64,000 bases of DNA from JANQHS01 sp965267505 (GTDB lineage: Bacteria > Bacteroidota > Bacteroidia > Cytophagales > CCMP332), in contig OZ254081.1 of NCBI GenBank assembly GCA_965267505.1, positions 2,046,001-2,110,000 of the forward strand. Direction: 5' to 3'. Position 1 is the first letter of the stretch, and each line of letters opens with the position of its first letter. The translations under genes were made by a program, and so were the position numbers. A model generated the notes under the pieces. The model was not told the DNA's origin and made no database searches. It saw only the letters and a list, made by a program, of their open reading frames with translations. Shown here one piece after another: positions 9,868-18,080 of this stretch.

Positions 9868-10639
9868 TGGTGAAGCTATCCCCGTCTCTCAGGATCGGAA
9901 ATTTCTTCCGGTAAGCTAGGAGCTTTGAATTATCAAGGGTGTAATGAAAAAAGAAATCCCCTTCAGATTTAGTTTCAATACTGGTACCAAGCTGATCATA
10001 AATAGCCGTCCCTCCCAGGTAAGAGATTCCCACTTCATCCTTTCCGATTCTATTGATCCCTGCTACATAACAAGCATTCTCAATGGCTCTTGCCGGTAAG
10101 AGTTTGTCCCAAGCACTTTGCCTGATCATAGGCCAATTAGCTGTATACAAGATCAGATCAAATGGATCATCAGGATTGTTCCTGGACCAAATTGGAAATC
10201 TTAGGTCGTAACATATCAAAGGAAGGATCTTCCAACCCCTGAACTCAACAACAATCCTTTCTTGACCTTTTACAAAGTACTTATCCTCTTCAGCAAAGCT
10301 GAATAGATGTCTTTTGTCGTATTGATATTCCTTTCCTTCAGGAGTGATAAAATAGAACCTATTGAAATGACGGCCAGCAGATTCTCCGATCATGATGCTT
10401 CCAGCAATTGCCGCATCATATTTTCCTGCCATAGAATGCATCCATTCCAAGGTTTTTTTACCGTCCTCCTCAGTAATTCCATCGACATTCATGGAAAAAC
10501 CAGTTGTAAACATTTCCGGAAGGGCTATCAGATCTGACTTAGGGAGTTTCTCAAAAAGGGTTTCAAAGGCATTGAGATTTCCCAATGGATCCTCCCATAC
10601 CAAGTGGGGCTCAATTAAGGTTATGGCTAGATCTGACAT
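9848..10639 (-). CDS. Omega-amidase (YafV/Nit2-like nitrilase family)
   Basis: 263 aa. A carbon-nitrogen hydrolase with the complete Glu-Lys-Cys triad: Glu42 in ALPEMFTTGF, Lys109 in YDKRHLF, Cys143 in LICYDLRFP. The MFTTGFSM and DLRFP signatures fit the YafV/omega-amidase branch, which hydrolyses 2-oxoglutaramate and 2-oxosuccinamate to the oxo acid and ammonia. The gene overlaps the upstream aminotransferase by 13 bp, the expected partner: glutamine transaminases make the omega-amide that this enzyme removes, pulling 4-methylthio-2-oxobutanoate to methionine. Last gene of the five-gene minus-strand run starting at 13476. Confidence 0.88.
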   Translation of the reverse strand: MSDLAITLIEPHLVWEDPLGNLNAFETLFEKLPKSDLIALPEMFTTGFSMNVDGITEEDGKKTLEWMHSMAGKYDAAIAGSIMIGESAGRHFNRFYFITPEGKEYQYDKRHLFSFAEEDKYFVKGQERIVVEFRGWKILPLICYDLRFPIWSRNNPDDPFDLILYTANWPMIRQSAWDKLLPARAIENACYVAGINRIGKDEVGISYLGGTAIYDQLGTSIETKSEGDFFFHYTLDNSKLLAYRKKFPILRDGDSFTIIDGKL

Positions 10640-11775
10640 AGGATCTCAGCGGCCCTTTCAAGGGTCTCATCTTTTTTGGCAAAACAAAACCTTAAGACTT
10701 TTTCATCTCTTCGGCTTGAAAAGAATACCGAAACGGGAATCGATGCTATTCCATTTTCTATGGTCAGCCTTTTTGCAAATTCCAGATCTCCTTCATCTGA
10801 AATGGATCGGTAGGAAAGCAATTGAAAATAGGTACCTGAGGAAGGAACTACCTCAAATCTAGAGCTCTTGATAAGGGAAAGAAATTTATTCCTTCTTTTT
10901 TCATAAAAAGCAGGGAGGTCCATGTATTCCTTTTTGTTGGAAACATAGTCCGCATAGGCCAGTTGGCTTGGAGTATGGGTGCAAAAAGTATTGAATTGGT
11001 GGATCTTCCTAAACTCTTTGCTTAGGTTTTCAGGTGCTATGCAATAACCTACCTTCCAACCTGTAGCATGGAAGGTCTTTCCAAACGAGGCGATAAAAAG
11101 GCTGCGTTGCTTTAACCTTTCATGAGCCAGCACACTCTGATGCTGATTGCCATCAAATATGATGTGCTCATAAACCTCATCACTTATAATGAGGAGATCA
11201 TTTTCTTCAGCAATGTTTGCAAGGACTTCAAGATCCTCCCTTCCATAGATAGTGCCGGTAGGATTGTGAGGATTATTGAGGATTATCATCCTTGTTTTAG
11301 AATTGATCCTTGATCTTAACTCATCCCAATCGATCCTATAATCAGGATAGAACAGTTCAATGGGAACTCCTTTTCCCCCAGATAACTCAATTACCGGGAT
11401 ATAGGAATCATAAGCCGGCTCGAAAACTATAACCTCATCTCCAGGGTTAACAAATGCCGTAATTGCACAAAAAAGGGCCTCAGTTGCCCCTGAAGTGACT
11501 GTAATTTCTTTGTCTGGGTCAAAGAATACCCCATAATCAGCTTCTGTTTTTTCTGCAATCCCTTGTCGGAGCTTGGGATGACCTATGGGAGGACAATATT
11601 GATTGTGTCCTCTTTCCATGTATCGGTTTACCAGGCCAATTAGCTTTTCTGAGGGATGGAAATCCGGAAATCCCTGGCTTAGGTTGATAGCACCGGTCTG
11701 CTGAGCAAGACCAGACATCACTGCGAAGATCGTGGTCCCTACATCAGGAAGTTTTGATTGGAACTCCATACTCAT
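10627..11775 (-). CDS. Methionine (glutamine) aminotransferase, YbdL-type, PLP-dependent
   Basis: 382 aa, fold-type I class I/II aminotransferase. Visible signatures are INLSQGFPDF at the N-terminus, SGATEALF, NNPHNPTG (about 167-174), ISDEVYEH, and the PLP lysine Lys233 in SFGKTFHATGWKVGY. The GFPDF and HATGWK signatures place it with YbdL/kynurenine-glutamine transaminase-like enzymes that prefer methionine or glutamine. Overlaps def by 4 bp (ATGA) at the 5' side and the omega-amidase by 13 bp at the 3' side, so translation is probably coupled. Likely role: methionine salvage, transaminating the oxo acid with glutamine as donor. Confidence 0.9.
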   Translation of the reverse strand: MSMEFQSKLPDVGTTIFAVMSGLAQQTGAINLSQGFPDFHPSEKLIGLVNRYMERGHNQYCPPIGHPKLRQGIAEKTEADYGVFFDPDKEITVTSGATEALFCAITAFVNPGDEVIVFEPAYDSYIPVIELSGGKGVPIELFYPDYRIDWDELRSRINSKTRMIILNNPHNPTGTIYGREDLEVLANIAEENDLLIISDEVYEHIIFDGNQHQSVLAHERLKQRSLFIASFGKTFHATGWKVGYCIAPENLSKEFRKIHQFNTFCTHTPSQLAYADYVSNKKEYMDLPAFYEKRRNKFLSLIKSSRFEVVPSSGTYFQLLSYRSISDEGDLEFAKRLTIENGIASIPVSVFFSSRRDEKVLRFCFAKKDETLERAAEILCQI

Positions 11776-12323
11776 CCCTTTATTGGAAATTTCATGGTAT
11801 AATCGATCTTCACCTTTCCTTTGGAAATATTTGAAAGCTTTCCTTTCAAAAGTCTCTTCTTTAAACTGCTTAAATGGTCCGTAAATAATACACCTTCCAG
11901 ATGGTCGTATTCATGTTGAATGATTCTTGCTTGAAGGCCTTCAAATTCCCCTTTCCTTTCTACCCAGTTTTCATCGAAATACTCGATGACAACCTTTTCT
12001 TCTCTCTCTACATCCTCCCTGACATTGGGAATACTCAGACAACCTTCCTCAAAAGCCCAGGGCTCGCCGGTTTCGTTAAGAATGGTTGGATTAACAAATA
12101 CTTTTTTGAAGCCCTTGAGCTCGTCTTCGCCCATGGGCTCTCCATCTACGACAAAGATTCTTATGCTTTTACCAATCTGAGGGGCGGCCAAACCAACTCC
12201 ATTCGCATTGTACATGGTATCGAACATATCGCCGACCAATGATGAAAGATCAGTTCCCTCAGGAATATCTTGGGCTCTTCTTCGAAGAACAGGGTCGCCA
12301 AATGCCACAATGGGGTATACCAT
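11772..12323 (-). CDS. def: Peptide deformylase
   Basis: 183 aa. Removes the formyl group from N-terminal methionine of new proteins using an Fe(II)-type metal centre. All three motifs are intact: GVGLAAPQIG (42-51), EGCLSIP (93-99, metal ligand Cys95) and QHEYDHLEG (136-144, ligands His137 and His141, catalytic Glu138). Full length for type I bacterial enzymes. Lies 2 bp after ruvX and overlaps the aminotransferase by 4 bp in the minus-strand operon. Confidence 0.97.
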   Translation of the reverse strand: MVYPIVAFGDPVLRRRAQDIPEGTDLSSLVGDMFDTMYNANGVGLAAPQIGKSIRIFVVDGEPMGEDELKGFKKVFVNPTILNETGEPWAFEEGCLSIPNVREDVEREEKVVIEYFDENWVERKGEFEGLQARIIQHEYDHLEGVLFTDHLSSLKKRLLKGKLSNISKGKVKIDYTMKFPIKG

Positions 12324-12325
12324 GC

Positions 12326-12736
12326 TTAATTCCTATTCAAATAATCCTGCAAAATAATAACAGCAGAGGTTTTGTCAATATTTCCTTTTTCCTGTCTGGC
12401 CTTCTTTTTTGTCCCTGCCTGGATCATTGCTTCCAAGGAGATTTTAGAAGTGAAGCGTTCATCTAGAAGTTCAACAAAAAGAGTGGGAAAATTATTCTTC
12501 AAGCTTTCGGAGAATTCTTTTACCTCATTGGTCCATTCGTTTTGTTCGCCATTAAGAGAAATAGGGAAACCAACCACAATTCCTTCAACATCCTCATCTT
12601 GAACGTATTTTTTTAAAAAGCTCAATAGATCCTGATTTTGGACATAAGTAAGAGCTGTGGCTATGATCTTTAGAGGATCGGTAACTGCAATTCCAACCCT
12701 TTTTTTTCCGTAATCCAGGGCCAGGATGCGTCCCAT
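12326..12736 (-). CDS. ruvX: Putative Holliday junction resolvase / pre-16S rRNA nuclease YqgF (RuvX)
   Basis: 136 aa, the usual YqgF length. Opens with GRILALDYGKKRVGIAVTD, the RNase H-fold strand carrying the first catalytic Asp, and contains VVGFPISLNG and DERFTS, both characteristic of the family. Known roles are 16S rRNA 5'-end maturation and possibly recombination. The ATG shares one base with the stop of the hemerythrin-like gene, and def starts 2 bp after its stop, so it sits firmly inside the operon. Confidence 0.94.
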   Translation of the reverse strand: MGRILALDYGKKRVGIAVTDPLKIIATALTYVQNQDLLSFLKKYVQDEDVEGIVVGFPISLNGEQNEWTNEVKEFSESLKNNFPTLFVELLDERFTSKISLEAMIQAGTKKKARQEKGNIDKTSAVIILQDYLNRN

Positions 12737-13476
12737 TAGTTCAGGATTATTAAAGGCTTGATATGTTTGCGAAACCTTCCTTCCAGTCCAATTAATAATG
12801 GAAAGAAATGGTCATTTTCCATTGCTGAATGCCTTCTTAGGTCTGATTCAAATTTCTTTAATTCGAAAAAGACAACCTTTTGAGTTAAGCTGGCCCCCGG
12901 TGGAAGCAAATAGTTATTTGTTAGATTCCTTATCCCTTCCATTTCGTCATCTTCTTCCCTGTGATGGTGTGCTAGCTGTACGAGATCCATTTTTGGCTTA
13001 TAGTAAGCTACTATTGCCGGATTTGATCCTTCGCTCAAAACCCGGTCAAGCTCAATTGCATAATTGAACAATTGTGATTCTTCTTTCTTTATATGACAAA
13101 CAAAATCTTCGTAAAAAAGCGGGAATAGAAGCTTAAGGTCCAATCCCATTTGAGGATCAAAAAATTCATTCGGGCGGGAACTGTGGATCAAAAGGTGGAG
13201 AAAGGGTAGTTTTTCCTTGTAGAAGAATCTGTGAACCATTTTTAGCTGATCTAAAAGCTCAAAAAGCTCAAAACTTTTTGAGTCAGTGCAAAGAGGATCA
13301 TAGTTTTTGATCTTGTTCAGATTCTTCTCAACCCAATCCCTCTGAATGCTCTCATGAAAGCAGGCTTCGGAAAGGGAAATTGAAGAATGATCTTTAAAAA
13401 ACAAGCCGCTCTTATACAAAGCATAAGCATTGCTTAGATCTTCTTCGATCAACTTTCCGATCTTTTGTTCCTGCAT
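12736..13476 (-). CDS. Hemerythrin-like protein related to RIC/ScdA iron-sulfur repair proteins
   Basis: 246 aa. The four-helix hemerythrin-like body has ligand candidates His82, His94, His128 with Glu132, His170-172, and His216 with Glu220 and His223, the HxxxE spacing typical of di-iron RIC (YtfE/ScdA) proteins. The N-terminal ~45 residues follow the ScdA_N pattern (helix, GLFFKDHSS, then SLSEAC), but the family's adjacent Cys pair (usually in a DFCCGG-like loop) is absent. A role in iron storage, NO or oxidative-stress response is an inference from family. First gene of the operon with ruvX, def, aminotransferase and omega-amidase. A TAATTTTG -7 box lies about 25 bp upstream. Confidence 0.78.
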   Translation of the reverse strand: MQEQKIGKLIEEDLSNAYALYKSGLFFKDHSSISLSEACFHESIQRDWVEKNLNKIKNYDPLCTDSKSFELFELLDQLKMVHRFFYKEKLPFLHLLIHSSRPNEFFDPQMGLDLKLLFPLFYEDFVCHIKKEESQLFNYAIELDRVLSEGSNPAIVAYYKPKMDLVQLAHHHREEDDEMEGIRNLTNNYLLPPGASLTQKVVFFELKKFESDLRRHSAMENDHFFPLLIGLEGRFRKHIKPLIILN

Positions 13477-13501
13477 TCTTTTTTACGGGACTAAGTGCTT
13501 T

Positions 13502-13509
13502 CAAAATTA
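13502..13509 (-). promoter_or_regulatory. Candidate -7 box for the hemerythrin-ruvX-def operon
   Basis: Reads TAATTTTG on the minus strand, an exact match to the Bacteroidota TAnnTTTG element, 25 bp before the start codon at 13476. No good upstream TTG was found at the standard 17-19 bp spacing. Confidence 0.55.
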
Positions 13510-13516
13510 GATAAAT

Positions 13517-13524
13517 TAACTTTG
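13517..13524 (+). promoter_or_regulatory. Candidate -7 box for the S41 peptidase gene
   Basis: TAACTTTG, an exact TAnnTTTG match, 23 bp upstream of the ATG at 13548. It lies back-to-back with the oppositely directed -7 box, only 7 bp away. Confidence 0.6.
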
Positions 13525-13547
13525 ACCTTCTTACAGATTTAGGAAAG

Positions 13548-15164
13548 ATGAGGGGAAAATATTCAGTTTTAAAAACAGCTTTACTTCTATCCTTTTCAAT
13601 TGTGGTCGGGGTGATCATTGGAGCGAGATTTCCAGGTGATGAGGATAAAGAAGAACTGACAAACTCTTTAGAGAACTTAAAAGAGATCCTCTATCACGTA
13701 GAGCAGGATTATGTTGATACCGTTGACCTGGAAAAGTTGACGGAGTATGGCATTAAGAAGATGCTAGAGGAATTGGATCCACACTCGGTTTATATCCCAC
13801 CCAAGGATCTTGAGATGGTTCAAAGTGAACTCCGGGGAAACTTTGAAGGGATAGGAATTGAATTCTCGTTGATAGAAGATACAGTTTATGTGGTTAGTCC
13901 ACTTACCGGAGGTCCGTCGGAAAAAGTTGGTATCCTGGCAGGCGACAGAATAGTTACAGTTGATGGTGAAGCTTTCGCCGGAACAAATCTTTCAAACTCT
14001 GATGTCATAAATACCCTCAGGGGTCAAAAAGGTACAGAGGTTCTGTTGGGAATCAGAAGAAGAGGACAGGATGAACTCTTGGAATTTCCCGTTGTCAGAG
14101 ATAAAATTCCTACCCACTCAATGGAAGTTGCCATAATGGTTGATGAAAAAACAGGATATCTCAAGCTATCCAGATTTGCTTCCACCACCTACAATGAATT
14201 CAAAGAAGCATTGAACATGCTAGTAGAAAAAGGAATGAAAAATTTGATCCTTGATCTAAGGGATAATCCTGGAGGTTATTTGGATAGGGCGGTAAACATT
14301 GCCGATGAATTCATTGATGGAAACAAGACTTTGGTATTTACCAAGTCGAAGAATGGAAGGTTTGATCAAAAATTGAATTCAGGCAGGAAAGGAATTTTCG
14401 AGGAAGGAAACCTGATCATTCTGGTAAATGAAGGAAGTGCTTCTGCCTCGGAGATCGTTTCCGGAGCCGCCCAAGATCATGATCGAGCCATTATAATTGG
14501 TAGAAGAACTTTCGGAAAGGGATTGGTGCAGCAGCCCATTCCTTTGAGAAATAGAGGGGAGCTGAGGTTGACTATTTCAAGATATTATATCCCAAGTGGT
14601 AGAAGTATCCAAAAACCATACACAAAGGGAAGAGGTGACTATTCCAGAGATATTTTAGAACGCTATCAAAACGGTGAATTTTTCCATGAGGATAGCATCC
14701 AACTGGATGACAGCTTGCTATTCTACACGGATAACGGTAGAAAAGTATTTGGTGGTGGAGGTATTATGCCTGATGTTTTTGTTGCTCAGGATACTTCAGA
14801 GTGGTCTGCAACTTTAGGAAGGCTTTATGCAAAGAATCAGCTTAGAGAGTATGCCTATAAGTATACGGAGAAGAATGCTGCCGATCTTAAAAAGTTCGAC
14901 GAAACAGAATTCGAAGAGAAGTTTTTGCTTTCTGACAAAGAATTTGAAGAATTCCTCGAGTTTTCAAAAGGAAATGGTGCCAAGATCGAGGAAGAAGATC
15001 TTGATAAATCGGAGTCCAGGTTGAAAAGGGAGATCAAGGCATTTATTGCAAGAGGCCAATATGGAAATGAGTCATTCTACCGAATATTCCTTTCCGGGGA
15101 TAAGATCTACCAGGAAGCCCTCAGTAGAATAGGAGATACCGAGAAATTACTTACAAACAATTAG
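13548..15164 (+). CDS. S41 family C-terminal processing peptidase
   Basis: 538 aa. A signal anchor lies at about residues 8-25, so the protein is periplasmic and membrane-tethered. The order is N-terminal helical cap, PDZ domain (about 98-185, opening GIGIEF), and the serine/lysine protease core with LDLRDNPGGYLDRAV (235-249), the nucleophile segment EGSASASE (295-302) and the general-base Lys324 in TFGKG. A long acidic C-terminal extension (about 440-538) is common in Bacteroidota members. Members cleave C-termini of periplasmic proteins. hmgA starts 4 bp downstream, so the two probably share a transcript although no functional link is obvious. Confidence 0.94.
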   Translation: MRGKYSVLKTALLLSFSIVVGVIIGARFPGDEDKEELTNSLENLKEILYHVEQDYVDTVDLEKLTEYGIKKMLEELDPHSVYIPPKDLEMVQSELRGNFEGIGIEFSLIEDTVYVVSPLTGGPSEKVGILAGDRIVTVDGEAFAGTNLSNSDVINTLRGQKGTEVLLGIRRRGQDELLEFPVVRDKIPTHSMEVAIMVDEKTGYLKLSRFASTTYNEFKEALNMLVEKGMKNLILDLRDNPGGYLDRAVNIADEFIDGNKTLVFTKSKNGRFDQKLNSGRKGIFEEGNLIILVNEGSASASEIVSGAAQDHDRAIIIGRRTFGKGLVQQPIPLRNRGELRLTISRYYIPSGRSIQKPYTKGRGDYSRDILERYQNGEFFHEDSIQLDDSLLFYTDNGRKVFGGGGIMPDVFVAQDTSEWSATLGRLYAKNQLREYAYKYTEKNAADLKKFDETEFEEKFLLSDKEFEEFLEFSKGNGAKIEEEDLDKSESRLKREIKAFIARGQYGNESFYRIFLSGDKIYQEALSRIGDTEKLLTNN

Positions 15165-15168
15165 GATA

Positions 15169-16323
15169 ATGTTTTACCACAAACTGGGAAATATTCCACC
15201 AAAAAGACATATCCAGTTCAGGAAACCGGATAACAACTTATACGCTGAAGAACTGGTCAGTTCTAAAGGATTTTCAGGAATCTATTCCAATCTCTATCAT
15301 CATTTTCTACCTACCCGCATTGAATCAATGGGTAGGGCCGAAAAGTTCGGTTGGGAATATTCAGAGGACAAGGAGCTTAAGCCTATTCACCTTAATACAA
15401 GCAATTTCGGTAAGACCGGTAAGGATCACCTTTATGGTAGGAAGTACCTCTTGGTAAACAATGATGTGGCTATTGCCATTTGCAACCCGGAAGATCTTAA
15501 GACAGATTACTATTATAAGAATGGTGAGTCTGACGAGATCCTGTTTATCCATGAGGGAAGTGGAACCCTTCATACCCAATTGGGCAGCATTGACTTCAAA
15601 AAATGGGATTACCTAGTTATCCCAAGGACTGTCATTTATAAGATTGATTTCAAGGAGGAGAGCAGGGTACTGCTGGTTGAGTCAGCTACTCCCGTGGAGA
15701 CTCCTAATCGTTACCGAAATGAGGTGGGTCAGTTATTAGAGCATTCTCCTTTTTGCGAGAGGGATATTAGGCCACCCCATGAACTGGTTACAGAAAAAGA
15801 GGAGGGTAATTATGAAGTTCTGGTCAAGAAGTTAGGCCAGCTTCACAAATTCAATTACAAGAACAGTCCCTTCGACGTAGAAGGATGGGATGGTTTTCTT
15901 TGGCCTTATGCCTTCAATATCCTTGATTTTGAACCGATCACAGGAAGAATCCACCAACCGCCCCCTGTACATCAGACCTTCCAGGCCTGGAATTATGTCA
16001 TTTGCAGTTTTGTGCCGAGGTTATTTGATTACCATCCTTTGTCAATTCCTGCTCCCTATAATCACAGCAACATTGATTCTGATGAAGTTCTCTTTTATAC
16101 CGATGGAGATTTCATGAGCAGGAAGGGAATTGATAGGGGTTCCTTTACCCTTCACCCCGGTGGCATACCTCATGGCCCTCACCCTGGGACTGTTGAAAAA
16201 AGCATCGGGGCTAAAGAGACTAAAGAGATAGCCGTGATGATCGATACCTTTAAGCCCCTGTTTCTTACCAAGGACGCGGAGTCCTTCCTGGATCATAATT
16301 ATCCTAGTTCCTGGCAGGAGTGA
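15169..16323 (+). CDS. hmgA: Homogentisate 1,2-dioxygenase
   Basis: 384 aa cupin-fold Fe(II) ring-cleaving dioxygenase of tyrosine catabolism, converting homogentisate to maleylacetoacetate. Recognised by the N-terminal GxIPPKRHIQFR and ESMGRAEKFGWEY stretches. The metal-site region has NHSNIDSDE (His near residue 299, with the Glu side chain in the same segment) and IPHGPHPG (His near 334). Length is in the short-form Bacteroidota range. It begins 4 bp after the S41 peptidase stop. No maleylacetoacetate isomerase or fumarylacetoacetase is beside it, so the rest of the pathway must lie elsewhere. Confidence 0.93.
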   Translation: MFYHKLGNIPPKRHIQFRKPDNNLYAEELVSSKGFSGIYSNLYHHFLPTRIESMGRAEKFGWEYSEDKELKPIHLNTSNFGKTGKDHLYGRKYLLVNNDVAIAICNPEDLKTDYYYKNGESDEILFIHEGSGTLHTQLGSIDFKKWDYLVIPRTVIYKIDFKEESRVLLVESATPVETPNRYRNEVGQLLEHSPFCERDIRPPHELVTEKEEGNYEVLVKKLGQLHKFNYKNSPFDVEGWDGFLWPYAFNILDFEPITGRIHQPPPVHQTFQAWNYVICSFVPRLFDYHPLSIPAPYNHSNIDSDEVLFYTDGDFMSRKGIDRGSFTLHPGGIPHGPHPGTVEKSIGAKETKEIAVMIDTFKPLFLTKDAESFLDHNYPSSWQE

Positions 16324-16426
16324 TAAAAACCTTGCTGAAATTTATTGATGGTCCCTAGGACTAAATTTACAGGATTAGTAATTTTCATTTCACCGTGAAT
16401 TCTCATGAGTTCATGAACCATGATCT

Positions 16427-17707
16427 ATGATTGAATCTCTATTAGTTGCCATTATTCTTTTAATCATCCTGGGCTTTTCGCTTGTTTATTTTAAAGGCAA
16501 AAAACAATCAAACCATGAGGTTTCAGAAATCAGTCAGACGCTTCAAAAACTAGAAATAAGTTTTGGAAATATTGAAAAGTCCCTGAAGGACGAATTTCAG
16601 AGAAACAGGTTGGAATCAAATGAAACTGCTAAAAATAACCGGGAAGAGCTTTCGAAATCACTGTTAAATTTTTCTGAAAGATTTGAGAAAAACATTAACG
16701 AAATAAAAAATGCCATTGAGAACCAACTAAGGAATATTAGGAATGACAATTCAAAGCAGCTGGATGAAATGAGAAAGACAGTAGATGAAAAGCTTCAAAA
16801 GACTTTGAATGAAAGGCTAAGCCAGTCTTTTGAGACTGTCGGAAAACAACTTAATGCCGTTCAGTTAGGACTCGGAGAAATGAAAAATTTAGCCTCTGAT
16901 GTTGGAGGACTAAAAAGAGTATTGAGCAATGTAAAAATGAGAGGAGGCATTGGAGAAATTCAATTGTCAATGCTATTGGAACAAATTCTGGCACCAGATC
17001 AATATGAACCAAATGTTAAAACAAAGCCTGGTAGTTCTGAAAGCGTGGAATTCGCAATAAAGCTACCTGGAAAGGATGATGACGGAAAAAATGTTTGGTT
17101 GCCAATTGACGCAAAATTCCCCAAAGATGTTTTTGAGCAGTTACAGGATGCATACGAGGAGGGCGAAATTGAAAGAATAAGTACGGCTCAAAAAAACCTT
17201 GAAAATACCATCAAAAAAATGGCAAAGGATATTAGCGGAAAATACCTGAATCCGCCTCAAACGACTGATTTTGGGATAATGTTTTTACCTTTTGAAGGAA
17301 TTTTTGCCGAAGTAGTTCGGAAAGCTGCCCTTTTGGAAGAACTCCAAAGAGATTATAAAATAATTGTAACAGGCCCTACAACATTGGCAGCTATTTTAAA
17401 TAGCTTACAAATGGGATTTAGAACCCTTGCAATCCAGAAGAGAAGCGGTGAAGTTTGGACAATTTTAGGCGAGGTGAAGAAGGAGTTCGAAAATTTTGGA
17501 GGAATGATGGAAAAAGCAAAAGCTAATTTTCAGACTGGCTTAAATCAATTGGATAACGTAATGGGCGTTAGGACCAGGGCAATCCAAAGGAAATTGAAAG
17601 GAGTTGAGGCATTGGAAGAGGGAGAAGCAAAAGCTATCCTTCCTGAAATTTCAGATTCCAAACAGGTTTCAAGAAACCAAAATGATGATTTGGAGGATGA
17701 TTCATAG
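16427..17707 (+). CDS. rmuC: DNA recombination protein RmuC homolog
   Basis: 426 aa. A single N-terminal membrane segment (about residues 4-21, then FKGKK) is followed by a long charged coiled coil (about 25-150) rich in Glu, Lys and Asn, and the RmuC nuclease-like domain (about 160-385) with KMRGGIGEIQL, LPIDAKFPKD and FLPFEGIFAEVV. Family members limit rearrangements at inverted repeats. The 103-bp upstream gap carries two short palindromes (CTCATGAG and TTCATGAA) but no clear -7 box. The gene is somewhat more A+T-rich than its neighbours. Confidence 0.93.
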   Translation: MIESLLVAIILLIILGFSLVYFKGKKQSNHEVSEISQTLQKLEISFGNIEKSLKDEFQRNRLESNETAKNNREELSKSLLNFSERFEKNINEIKNAIENQLRNIRNDNSKQLDEMRKTVDEKLQKTLNERLSQSFETVGKQLNAVQLGLGEMKNLASDVGGLKRVLSNVKMRGGIGEIQLSMLLEQILAPDQYEPNVKTKPGSSESVEFAIKLPGKDDDGKNVWLPIDAKFPKDVFEQLQDAYEEGEIERISTAQKNLENTIKKMAKDISGKYLNPPQTTDFGIMFLPFEGIFAEVVRKAALLEELQRDYKIIVTGPTTLAAILNSLQMGFRTLAIQKRSGEVWTILGEVKKEFENFGGMMEKAKANFQTGLNQLDNVMGVRTRAIQRKLKGVEALEEGEAKAILPEISDSKQVSRNQNDDLEDDS

Positions 17708-17729
17708 TTGAAACTAATTCAATAAAATA

Positions 17730-18080
17730 TTGCAAAAGATTATTGTAGTTGGAGACAGGGTCCTAATAAAACCCAAATCCAAAAGTGAAAAGACCAAATC
17801 TGGCCTATACCTTCCTCCAGGAGTTCATGAGAAGGAACATGTTCAAAGCGGCTATGTCATGAAGGTGGGCCCAGGATTTCCAATCCCACTACCGACGGAT
17901 GATATTGACGAGCCCTGGAAAGAAATAGATGAAAAGGTTAAATACTTGCCCTTGCAAGCCAGAGAAGGAGACTTGGCAATCTTTCTACAAAAGGGAGCCA
18001 TCGAGGTGAAATATGAGGATGAGAGGTACTTTATTGTACCCCAGCACTCAATTTTACTCTTGGAAAGAGAAGAAGATTAA
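17730..18080 (+). CDS. GroES-like co-chaperone family protein
   Basis: 116 aa. Starts at a TTG (17730); no earlier in-frame ATG fits. It opens with VGDRVLIKPKSKSEKTKSGLYLPP, matching the GroES beta-barrel start, and ends with a GDLAIFLQKGAIEV strand and YFIVPQHSILL. A longer insertion replaces the usual mobile loop region (around residues 30-70), so it is a divergent stand-alone GroES relative rather than the groES of a groESL operon; no groEL is nearby. The final TTAA is shared with the stop of the convergent esterase gene. Confidence 0.82.
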   Translation: MQKIIVVGDRVLIKPKSKSEKTKSGLYLPPGVHEKEHVQSGYVMKVGPGFPIPLPTDDIDEPWKEIDEKVKYLPLQAREGDLAIFLQKGAIEVKYEDERYFIVPQHSILLLEREED

